From the NCBI GenBank assembly GCA_021732415.1, contig JAKFVC010000159.1, positions 1-36,630 of the forward strand: DNA of 36,630 nt, given 5' to 3'. This stretch comes from Planctomycetaceae bacterium. GTDB lineage: Bacteria > Planctomycetota > Planctomycetia > Planctomycetales > Planctomycetaceae. The position numbers and the translations under genes were made by a program. Shown here one piece after another: positions 26,601 to 32,913 of the stretch (position 1 is its first letter; each line of letters starts with the position of its first letter). Under the pieces are notes generated by a model. That model saw only the letters and a program-made list of their open reading frames with translations, was not told the DNA's origin and did not search any database.

Positions 26601-26997
26601 ACGGGGCACCCAGCTTCACCCAGGCGGTCAAGTCGGCGATTTCGGCTTCCGACAGCTTGGCCTTGGGGGGCATCTTGATTTCGCCCCGATAGCTGATGAC
26701 ATCCATCAGCATCGACTTCATCGGCTCCAGCGGGACGAGGGCCGCTCCACTGTCGCCTCCTTCGAGAAAGGCTTCTCGGGAGTCGACGCGAAAGTTGGAT
26801 TTTTGTTTTTCGGACCCGTGACATTCCTGGCATTTGGCGACCAGCAGCGGACGGACCTTTTGTTCGAAGAATTGCAACGCCGCAGGATCAGCGGGCGGAA
26901 CCTGAGCTTCGGGTTCGGCTCCCGAAGTGCCGGCGGCGACGACCAACAGTTGGAAGGCGATCAATCCCCGGCAGAGATAATTCAGCGGCCGATACAT
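23653..26997 (-). CDS. Planctomycete cytochrome c / DUF1549 / CBM-like / DUF1553 protein
   Basis: Large secreted protein, 1114 residues from the preferred start. Signal peptide about 1-27 (MYRPLNYLCRGLIAFQLLVV). PSCyt1 domain about 40-120 with a haem-binding CQECH near residue 55. DUF1549 about 180-392, ending in a second CxxCH, CARCHDHKFDPL. A beta-rich insert about 482-610 starts VILIEAEDF and resembles a family 6/35 carbohydrate-binding module. DUF1553 about 815-1090 (LANWLASAEHPLTSRVIVNR, FGRLGERPTHPQLLDW). The combination is a planctomycete hallmark, thought to link redox chemistry with polysaccharide breakdown, but the reaction is unproven. The frame is open to a GTG at 27063, but that start lies inside the repeat at 27053-27181 and precedes the signal peptide. 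ATG at 26997 is chosen, although AGGA lies rather far (about 13 bases) upstream. Confidence 0.95.
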   Translation of the reverse strand: MYRPLNYLCRGLIAFQLLVVAAGTSGAEPEAQVPPADPAALQFFEQKVRPLLVAKCQECHGSEKQKSNFRVDSREAFLEGGDSGAALVPLEPMKSMLMDVISYRGEIKMPPKAKLSEAEIADLTAWVKLGAPWPNSKSTIPAPAAGSEPTVITAEQKAFWAFQPVLDPAPPAVKNEAWIQSPLDRFILADLEAKGFQPAPPADKRTLIRRVTFDLTGLPPTEIEIEGFLADEQPGALGRLVDRLLESPRYGERWGRHWLDVARYADSNGLDENLAYANAYHYRDYVIRAFNQDKPFNEFLREQIAGDLLPDSGQPDLQRDRLTATGFLCLGAKMLAEDDPVKMQMDIIDEQVDTVGRAFLGLTIGCARCHDHKFDPLPTADYYSLAGIFKSTKTMENFSVVARWQERPIATPEQLAARQAHQARIDAQKAAVQVLVTQGNEALLANARDHVSLYLLAATRQQQLAALLEQAQVRGNTPDLKTLPGVILIEAEDFQRGNVSKDRATYGQGIGVLVNAGPTPNFSEYDVQIPTAGDYQLEIRYAAAGARPSKLFVDGELRKPDATSKATGSWNPDTQTWFVEGIYRLTAGSHIVRLENPGPFPHIDKLLLTTASGPSGTLVEIPASDYQPLAGITRQFAAVLEKSNSDPKSIWTAWHQFRKEQRLTADDKTPENQVARLLGSTPPASLAELAQRYQLAFNEAAAAWKAQQADPAKQSLKALEDTNLEAFRVAAVDPQGILRVPADSESSFPAEAVAALKVSRDQLKDLELKLPKFTEVMAVSDQNPENLKIHLRGSHLTLGRETPRQFLRVIAGDQQTPLGKDRSGRLELANWLASAEHPLTSRVIVNRVWQWHFGEGIVRSPDNFGRLGERPTHPQLLDWLAKRCVDSGWSLKKLHRLIILSATYQMSTTYNAAAAQQDPENRLLWRMNRQRLEVEEIRDALLAVGGSLDDTMGGTHLQTGNRGYVTSTANVNPVVYQHNRRSIYLPVIRSALYELFQAFDFADPSVLNGRRDQTTVAPQALFMMNSALVLEQSQRLANSLLMRTELDVPGRINVLYIKAYGRPPIPVEVQRDAAYLERFRAAAVGKVPEGEVELRAWRSLCRAVLAANEFLYVE

Positions 26998-27052
26998 CGT
27001 GAAGTCAGTTTCCTGTGAATGAGTCGAATCGGCGATGCGGAGGGAAACATTT

Positions 27053-27181
27053 TTTTGGAACACTAATCTTCGCTAATCTACACTAATTAAGAATAGCATT
27101 TGAGCCGATTTGTGATGCGACTCAATCAATTTGATTTCTTTTCCTAATTAGCGAAGATTAGCGTAGATTAGTGTTCCAAAA
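27053..27181. repeat. Inverted repeat GGAACACTAATC family, copy 2
   Basis: Arms 27053-27089 and 27145-27181 pair with a few mismatches (TTTTGGAACACTAATCT). It is related to the element at 12185-12320. It separates the upstream DUF1501 gene from the PSD1-type gene and reaches into the possible 5' extension of the latter. Confidence 0.85.
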
Positions 27182-27216
27182 TGAATTTGTCTGCCTCCTC
27201 ATTCCCCTCGGCTTGC

Positions 27217-28665
27217 TTACAACAACCCCGAAATCGGTTCGCCGTTGTAGATATGGTGGGGCCGCTGGGTTTGGTCGAACCAGGCGGTGGTGTCTGGTAG
27301 GCCGAGCGAATTGTAGATTGTCGCGGCCATGTTCTCCGGGGTTTGGGGCGACGTCGCCGGGTAGCCGCCGGTTTTGTCGCTCGAACCGACGATGACGCCT
27401 CCCTTGGTTCCGCCCCCGGCAAATAAGACCGATTGCACTGCGCCCCAATGGTCGCGGCCAGACGTCTTATAAAACTGCGGCAGGTGAGAGATGCGTGGCG
27501 TACGCCCGAATTCGCCTGCCATGACAATCAGCGTGTCTTCGAGGAGACCGCTTTCATTCAGGTCGTCCAAGAGCGCCGAGACCGACTTATCCATCGGCGG
27601 CAGCAGGCTGTTCTTCAGATTGGCGAACGCGTTCCCGTGCGTATCCCAACTCTCGTTGTTGCCGAGGTTCACCTGGATCAGATTGACGCCGGCCTCGACC
27701 AGTTGCCTGGCCATCAACAGCGACCAGCCGAACGAATTGCGGCCATACCGCTCGAGTGCTTCAGGCGGGGCCTGCTGCATGTCGAAGGCCTTGCGGACTT
27801 GCACGTCGGTCAGCAATGACAACGCTGCCTGGCGGTGCCGATCAAACTGCTGGGCTTCCGCATGGCGATCCCAATCGCGCCGTTGTTCGTCAATGTGCGA
27901 CAACAACGCCAACCGGCCGTCGAGACGCTTGGTGCCAAATCCTTCCGGCAGAGTCAGGCTGGGCATCTCGAACGACGCGCGGCCTTTAAATTTGCGGTGT
28001 TGGTGGTCGAACTCGTACCCTGGAAAGGCTCCGTAAGAGTCGCTTGCGAAGGCCGAGGCCTCAATGAACCACGGATCGTACTTCGACCCCATCACCCCGC
28101 CAAACTGGCCTGGAAGGACACGGCCGGAGTTGTGGACCAGCTTATCGGGCAACACGACTGCCGGCGGCAGATTGTTCCGCGAGGGAGTCACCGCCGTCGC
28201 GATGGAGGCCAGGCTGGGGTGGTCAATATTCTGCGGCTTGGACGGATTGAAGCCGATCGGAACCTGACTCCGGCCGGTCATCATGATGTGATGTCCGGCC
28301 GAGTGATCATTCGACGGATGCGTCAGCGAACGGACGACAGACCACAGGTGACTCCGCTGGGCCAGCAGCGGCAGATGTTCGCAGATCTGCAAGCCGGGAG
28401 TTCGGGTCTCGATCGGGTGGAATTCACCGCGAATTGTATCGGAGGCCAGAGGTTTCGGGTCAAAACTGTCGTGCTGGCTCAATCCACCCGACAGGAAAAT
28501 ATAGATGACCGAACGCGCCTTAAGGTTGCCTGCCGGATTGGCCGCGCGCAACGGGGCCAGATGATTGGTCCCCAATCCCAACAGTCCGATCGCCCCCGCC
28601 TGCAACGCTGTGCGGCGAGTCAGCCCCGGATGACCCCATTTTGCATTCCATTTTTCAACTGGCAT
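27217..28665 (-). CDS. DUF1501 protein (Tat-exported), copy A
   Basis: A second DUF1501 member, 482 residues, clearly diverged from copy B. Twin-arginine signal GLTRRTALQAGAIGLLGLG with cleavage likely near residue 42. Landmarks: ARSVIYIFLSGGLSQHDSFDPKP, SHLWSVVRSLTHPSNDHSAGHHIMMTGR, LMARQLVEAGVNLIQVNLGNNESWDTHGN, LLPPMDKSVSALLDDLNESGLLEDTLIVMAGEFGRTP and GRDHWGAVQSVLFAGGGTKGGVIVGSSDKTGG. The His/Asp-rich segments correspond to metal ligands of the alkaline-phosphatase superfamily, but no activity is established. It is the first gene of the minus-strand set DUF1501-A, PSD1, DUF1501-B. The 220-bp gap to the PSD1 start contains an inverted repeat, so co-transcription is uncertain. Confidence 0.95.
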   Translation of the reverse strand: MPVEKWNAKWGHPGLTRRTALQAGAIGLLGLGTNHLAPLRAANPAGNLKARSVIYIFLSGGLSQHDSFDPKPLASDTIRGEFHPIETRTPGLQICEHLPLLAQRSHLWSVVRSLTHPSNDHSAGHHIMMTGRSQVPIGFNPSKPQNIDHPSLASIATAVTPSRNNLPPAVVLPDKLVHNSGRVLPGQFGGVMGSKYDPWFIEASAFASDSYGAFPGYEFDHQHRKFKGRASFEMPSLTLPEGFGTKRLDGRLALLSHIDEQRRDWDRHAEAQQFDRHRQAALSLLTDVQVRKAFDMQQAPPEALERYGRNSFGWSLLMARQLVEAGVNLIQVNLGNNESWDTHGNAFANLKNSLLPPMDKSVSALLDDLNESGLLEDTLIVMAGEFGRTPRISHLPQFYKTSGRDHWGAVQSVLFAGGGTKGGVIVGSSDKTGGYPATSPQTPENMAATIYNSLGLPDTTAWFDQTQRPHHIYNGEPISGLL

Positions 28666-28874
28666 GGCGAATGGTTCTCCCGAGCGGCGACAACATATTT
28701 ACGTTAGTTGATGGTATCGGCTGGAGCGGTCGTAAGCAAGCAGAAATAGGGGTTTCCAGGGGCCTTGGACAACCTTTGGGAACGACATGGTTTCGCTGTA
28801 ACTGATTGAAGTAAATGCGGTTAATGGCGTTGATGGCTGCCGAGTCGCAACATTCTCAGCTTTGAACGAGTATT

Positions 28875-28943
28875 CCTTCGTGTCCTTTGTGACCTTCTGT
28901 TTGAATTCTGATTTTGAACAGAAGGTCACAAAGGACACGAAGG
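28875..28943. repeat. Inverted repeat CCTTCGTGTCCTTTGTGACC
   Basis: Arms of about 26 nt (28875-28900 and 28918-28943) are exact reverse complements around a short loop. It resembles the CACAGAAGGACAC element at 8473-8565 in style and partly in sequence. Confidence 0.82.
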
Positions 28944-28977
28944 ACGAAGTCGAAGGGAAATTGTTGGAAGATTGCTG

Positions 28978-29066
28978 ACAGAAAAATGGGACGACAGAAA
29001 AATGCAGACCGTCTCATCGTGTGAATCGACAGATCAGGATCTTTCTGTCGCCCCTTTTTTCTGTCA
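28978..29066. repeat. Imperfect inverted repeat GACAGAAAAA...TTTTTCTGTC
   Basis: The left arm (about 28978-29003) contains GACAGAAA twice; the right arm (about 29041-29066) has the complements TTTCTGTCGCCCC and TTTTTTCTGTC. The loop is about 38 nt. Confidence 0.65.
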
Positions 29067-29168
29067 ACTCCCCCCTTTCTCTCTGTAATTTCGAGAGAAC
29101 GTGGTTCAGCACCGTCGCGGCGGGTAGAATGGCACCGAGCCCCCAAAATCTATCCGAGAGTCGTCTTG

Positions 29169-31805
29169 ATGTCGCCGCATGCTGTTTCTGTTTCCCAGCT
29201 CGCTCTGCCGCCTGCTCATTCCGCCCGGCCTGAATTGTTGTCTCCGGCTGGGGAGTGGGAGGCTTTGAAGGCTGCGGTTGCCAATGGGGCGGATGCGGTC
29301 TACTTCGGTCTGTCCGATTTCAATGCCCGGCATCGGGCCACGAATTTCACCGTGGAAGAATTGCCGCAGGTGATGCGGTATCTGCACGATCACAATGTGC
29401 GCGGCTATGTGACTTGCAACACGCTGATTTTCTCGGACGAATTGCCGCAGATTACCGAGTACGTCAAAGCCCTGGCGCTGGCCGGGGTGGACGCCGTGAT
29501 TGTGCAGGACTTGGGACTGGCGCGATTGATTCGCCGGCTGGCTCCGCAGTTGACCGTGCATGGTTCGACGCAGATGACGCTGACGGATGTCCGGGGAGTG
29601 GAATTCGTTCGGAAGATGGGTGTCGAACGAGTCATCCTGGCTCGGGAACTGTCGGTCAAAGAGATCGCTGCCATTTCCGCCGGGACCACGCTGCCGCTGG
29701 AAGTCTTCATCCACGGGGCGTTGTGTGTCGCGTACAGCGGCCAATGTTTGACGAGTGAATCGCTGGGAGGCCGCAGCGCCAATCGCGGTCAGTGTGCCCA
29801 AGCCTGCCGCTTGCCGTACGATCTGATCGTCGACGGCGAGCAGCGTGAGATGGGAGAGGTCGCGTACTTACTGAGTCCTCAGGATCTGGCTGCGCCGGAC
29901 TTGATCGACGACCTGGTGCAAGCGGGAGTTGCTTGTTTCAAAATTGAGGGTCGTCTGAAGAGTGCCCAGTATGTCGCGGCCACCACTCAGACGTATCGCA
30001 CGGCGTTGGATGCGGCGCTGGAATCGCGGCCGTTCGAGTTGTCTCACGAACAATCGCTGACTCTGCAGCAGAGCTTTTCACGCGGATTTTCCCACGGATT
30101 TCTGTCGGGCGTCGATCACCAAGAATTGGTCCAGGGACGGTTTCCGAAAAGCCGCGGAGTGCAGTTGGGTACGGTTGTGGAACGCTCCGCACAAGGCGTC
30201 ATCGTTGAGTTGCATGCCCAGCATGTGGACTCGGTGGCGGCTGCGGAGGATGGGACTGCGTGGTTGCCGATCAAGCCGGGTGATGGCGTGGTGTTCGATG
30301 AAGGCCATCCCGATCAGGACGAACAAGGGGGCCGCGTTGTCGAGGTTCAAGCTCGAGGTCAGCGGCAGGGAACGCCGCGCGTCGAATTGATCTTCCACGC
30401 TGGTACGGTGAATCTGGCCTCGCTGGCGATCGGTTGCTTAGTGTGGAAGACGGATGACCCGGCCCTGCGGCGGCGTCTCGAGCAGACTTACAATCGTGAT
30501 GAGGTTCGCCACCGCGTGCGGATTGATGCGCGGGTGTATGCGGCAGTTGGTGAACCGTTGCGGGTGGAGTTCCGCGATCCGCAAGGATCATCCGGGCAAG
30601 CGACGAGTGACCAGATTTTGGAAGCGGCGGTCAAGGTTCCGTTGAAGCCTGCGGTGCTCCGGGAACAACTCGCGCGATTGGGGGAGACTCCGTTTGAGCT
30701 GGGTGCTGTCGTCCTGGAGAGTTCAACCGGCGTGGTGCCGGAGGGGACGGATCTCGCGGTGATGGTTCCCAAGAGCTTGCTGAATGATTTGCGACGGCAG
30801 GCCGTGCAGAACTTGCGAGCCGAACGTATCCAGGCGGAACGTCGCGACCAACTGTGCTTGACGGCGCTGGATGATTTGCGAGCCTTCGTGGCGGACGCTG
30901 CTAGCGTCCGTGTGAGCACAAACACAAACAACGCCGACGCTAGCAGTGTCGGCCACGGGTCGCATCTGACAGTGCTCGTGCGGAATCTCGAGCAGTTGCA
31001 GGCCGTGCTGGATTCCCCTGGCGTGAGTCTCGTCTATTGCGATTTTGAGGAAGTTCGGCGGTATGAGGCTGCGGTCAAGATGGCTCGTGCGGCGGGGGTG
31101 CCGATTGCGTTGGCGACCCTGCGAATCGTCAAGCCGAGCGAGGACGGCTGGCTGCGGCAGATTGGGAACTATGCTCCTGATTTTGTGCTGGTGCGGAATC
31201 TGTCGGCACTCAGTTTCTATCAACAGTTTTTTCCCCAGTTGGCGTTGCTGGGGGATTACTCACTGAATGTGTCGAATGAGCTTACTGCCGGGTTATTCGT
31301 CGAACAGGGAGTGCAGCGGCTCGTCCCCAGCTATGATTTGAACTGGCAGCAACTGCAGTCACTGCTGCAACGATTTCCGACCGAACGCTTCGAGTCGGTC
31401 ATTCACCAGCACATGCCGATGTTCCACATGGAACATTGCGTGTTTGCTCATACGCTGTCGAACGGGAAAGACTACCGCGACTGCGGGCGGCCTTGTGATC
31501 ATCACAAGGTGGACCTGCGAGACAGGGTGGGTGAGTTGCATCCTCTCGTCGCGGATGTGGGATGTCGCAACACGTTGTTCAACGCCCATGCGCAGTCGGC
31601 CGCCGAGTACATTCCTCGGATGCAGCAGTTGGGAATCCGTTGGTTCCGGATCGAGTTGCTGCGTGAGACTGCGGACGAATCGGTGGCGATGTTGGGGCAG
31701 TACTCGCAGGTGCTGGCGGGACAGGCTGCAGGGCGGCAGATGTGGCAGCAGTTGCGGGTGCTGAATCAACTGGGGGTGACCCGCGGGCCGTTGGATTTCG
31801 AATAG
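29169..31805 (+). CDS. U32-family protein, RlhA/TrhP-like, with a long C-terminal half
   Basis: Peptidase-U32-family protein of 878 residues. Characterised relatives such as RlhA and TrhP hydroxylate rRNA or tRNA rather than cleave protein. The N-terminal half has the U32 barrel start ELLSPAGEWEALKAAVANGADAVYFG. It then has VHGSTQMTLTD and the cysteine-rich segment GALCVAYSGQCLTSES, then RGQCAQACRLPY, where relatives bind an iron-sulfur cluster. Next come FKIEGRLKSAQYVA and a middle region that may be the DUF3656-type insert. The C-terminal part has more conserved-looking Cys/His (MFHMEHCVFAH, CGRPCDHHKVDLRDR, DVGCRNTLFNAH), suggesting a second U32-like unit. E. coli RlhA is about 650 residues, so this is much longer. 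Residues 574-596 are encoded by an in-frame inverted repeat (30888-30956). ATG at 29169 follows an in-frame TTG at 29166. Confidence 0.88.
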   Translation: MSPHAVSVSQLALPPAHSARPELLSPAGEWEALKAAVANGADAVYFGLSDFNARHRATNFTVEELPQVMRYLHDHNVRGYVTCNTLIFSDELPQITEYVKALALAGVDAVIVQDLGLARLIRRLAPQLTVHGSTQMTLTDVRGVEFVRKMGVERVILARELSVKEIAAISAGTTLPLEVFIHGALCVAYSGQCLTSESLGGRSANRGQCAQACRLPYDLIVDGEQREMGEVAYLLSPQDLAAPDLIDDLVQAGVACFKIEGRLKSAQYVAATTQTYRTALDAALESRPFELSHEQSLTLQQSFSRGFSHGFLSGVDHQELVQGRFPKSRGVQLGTVVERSAQGVIVELHAQHVDSVAAAEDGTAWLPIKPGDGVVFDEGHPDQDEQGGRVVEVQARGQRQGTPRVELIFHAGTVNLASLAIGCLVWKTDDPALRRRLEQTYNRDEVRHRVRIDARVYAAVGEPLRVEFRDPQGSSGQATSDQILEAAVKVPLKPAVLREQLARLGETPFELGAVVLESSTGVVPEGTDLAVMVPKSLLNDLRRQAVQNLRAERIQAERRDQLCLTALDDLRAFVADAASVRVSTNTNNADASSVGHGSHLTVLVRNLEQLQAVLDSPGVSLVYCDFEEVRRYEAAVKMARAAGVPIALATLRIVKPSEDGWLRQIGNYAPDFVLVRNLSALSFYQQFFPQLALLGDYSLNVSNELTAGLFVEQGVQRLVPSYDLNWQQLQSLLQRFPTERFESVIHQHMPMFHMEHCVFAHTLSNGKDYRDCGRPCDHHKVDLRDRVGELHPLVADVGCRNTLFNAHAQSAAEYIPRMQQLGIRWFRIELLRETADESVAMLGQYSQVLAGQAAGRQMWQQLRVLNQLGVTRGPLDFE
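30888..30956. repeat. In-frame inverted repeat inside the U32 gene
   Basis: Arms 30888-30908 and 30936-30956 are 21 nt and pair with two mismatches (GGCGGACGCTGCTAGCGTC type). The 69-bp element is a multiple of three and adds about 23 residues rich in Ala, Ser, Thr and Asn without breaking the frame. Confidence 0.85.
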
Positions 31806-31816
31806 GCCGCAGGCCG

Positions 31817-32263
31817 TCGTAGCCCGACTCTCTGAGTCGGGTACTTCGACGAGGAGCACTCGACGCGTCGAAGCAAGCTACAACCGGCGAGATTTCACCA
31901 TTGGGTGTTGCAGATGAAAGTCACTTCGTCGCAACTCACTGAAGCAGCGATTTGGGTTGCCGCCACATCCGGTTGGGTGTTGCTCCACATGATCGTCATT
32001 TTCAGTCCCGGCTTCGGCGGCAGATTGGATCGATACTTCTTAGCGCCGGTCGTACTCTGCGGAATGACGTGGGCGATCTATCGACTCATACGTGGCCACA
32101 GGCATGCCTGGTCGCTGTCCGCATTATTCGCGGGATTCTTCTCGATTGGGACTTTGTTTGTGGTGGCTGCGGCGTCTCACCGATGGAGCTGAGCCATGAT
32201 TGGCGATGCCATGTGTCTCAGCTCTTGTACGAAGATTACCCGACTCGGAGAGTCGGGCTACGG
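31817..32263. repeat. Inverted GTAGCCCGACTC arms flanking a small gene
   Basis: Arm 31818-31842 (GTAGCCCGACTCTCTGAGTC) and arm 32238-32262 (GACTCGGAGAGTCGGGCTAC) are inverted copies of the repeat at 20853-20916. Here they lie 400 bp apart and enclose the gene at 31914-32192. Each arm can fold into its own hairpin. Confidence 0.75.
31914..32192 (+). CDS. Small membrane protein, three predicted helices
   Basis: A 92-residue protein with three hydrophobic segments (about 10-30 IWVAATSGWVLLHMIVIFS, 41-58 FLAPVVLCGMTWAIYRLI, 66-87 SLSALFAGFFSIGTLFVVAAA) separated by basic loops (GGRLDRY, RGHRHAW). Family not recognised. ATG at 31914 is preferred over the in-frame TTG at 31905; both lack a strong ribosome binding site. 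The gene is enclosed by inverted copies of a dispersed repeat, and its stop codon lies in a small imperfect palindrome (32186-32224). A real gene is likely because of the regular helix pattern, but the evidence is moderate. Confidence 0.6.
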   Translation: MKVTSSQLTEAAIWVAATSGWVLLHMIVIFSPGFGGRLDRYFLAPVVLCGMTWAIYRLIRGHRHAWSLSALFAGFFSIGTLFVVAAASHRWS

Positions 32264-32278
32264 GACGGCTGCGCTGTC

Positions 32279-32584
32279 CTATTTGTGCAGGATATGCCCG
32301 GACTTCACCTCTTCGCCGTTCTTGCTTTCGGCGGTGTAGCTGAGCTTTTTCTGGGAGGCGTCCTGGATAACGTCGATCTTGTATTCGACGCCGTCGGTCC
32401 CCTGCCCTGTTCCGCTAAAGCCGCCCCCTTGCGGTTTGGCTTCGATTGCCACCGACTTGAGGGCCAGGCCATCGATGAGGACTTTTTCGACCTCGGCCTT
32501 ACCCATGCTCGCGGGATTCGTGGGGCAACCGGTGAGGCCGGCCAGGATCAGGACGATTGCCAATGTGTGGATTGCAAGACGCAT
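32279..32584 (-). CDS. Small putative lipoprotein
   Basis: A 101-residue protein with a lipoprotein signal: MRLAIHTLAIVLILAGLTGC, where LTGC is the lipobox and Cys20 the predicted lipidated residue. The mature part is polar with beta-strand-like alternation (ALKSVAIEAKPQGGGFSGTG, GVEYKIDVIQDASQKKLSYTAES) and no known domain. The frame is open nine codons further upstream, but ATG at 32584 puts the signal at the N-terminus and has AAGGA upstream. It is likely anchored in the envelope facing outward. No function can be assigned. Confidence 0.78.
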   Translation of the reverse strand: MRLAIHTLAIVLILAGLTGCPTNPASMGKAEVEKVLIDGLALKSVAIEAKPQGGGFSGTGQGTDGVEYKIDVIQDASQKKLSYTAESKNGEEVKSGHILHK

Positions 32585-32719
32585 GCTGAAGATCCTTGGG
32601 GAATGATTCACGGTAGTAAAACGTACCGCAGATGATAACCGATGGTTCCCCGTGGGATAGGCTTGCGGCCTGTCATTTTGAATACGAATTCACCGAGCGA
32701 TGATGAGTACAGGTGAAAG

Positions 32720-32865
32720 TGCCAGAGTGTGAGTGTGCCAGGGTATGAGGGTATGAGGGTATGAGGGTATGAGGGTATGAGGGTGATCTATTCACTTTCG
32801 CGATCGCGGTGTGAGTTCGTTACTCTCATACTCTTACACCCTCTCACTCTCACACCCTCTTAGTC
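32720..32865. repeat. GAGTGTGAG palindrome with an 8-bp tandem array
   Basis: The left side has CCAGAGTGTGAGTGTGCCA followed by five full copies plus a half copy of GGGTATGA (32741-32784). The right side (about 32820-32865) has complementary CTCATACTCTTACACCCTCT and CACTCTCACACCCTC. It is related to the element at 3313-3417, which has no tandem expansion. Confidence 0.8.
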
Positions 32866-32884
32866 GCCCCTCTAGACGAGGCGC

Positions 32885-32910
32885 ACGACGGCCGGGGCGG
32901 CCGTCCTACG
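32885..32910 (-). repeat. GC-rich hairpin ACGGCCGGGGCGGCCGT
   Basis: A hairpin 4 bp behind the stop codon of the SH3-domain gene, almost identical to 23619-23645. Likely a 3'-end or terminator hairpin carried by a dispersed repeat. Confidence 0.6.
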
Positions 32911-32913
32911 AGG

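Larger units (their letters stand above)
28666..29168. other. Intergenic region between divergent genes
   Basis: About 500 bp separating the minus-strand DUF1501 gene from the plus-strand U32 gene. Promoters for both directions should lie here but no clear boxes were found. Two inverted repeats (28875-28943 and 28978-29066) occupy the middle. Confidence 0.55.
32585..32913. other. Intergenic region with a tandem-repeat palindrome
   Basis: A 330-bp gap with no gene. It carries the GGGTATGA tandem array inside a GAGTGTGAG-type palindrome (32720-32865) and a GC-rich hairpin at 32885-32910 just behind the SH3-domain gene. Confidence 0.6.

Noticed and set aside
32741-32784. Possible CRISPR array
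   Set aside because: The GGGTATGA units are 8 bp, directly adjacent and without spacers; no cas genes are present.
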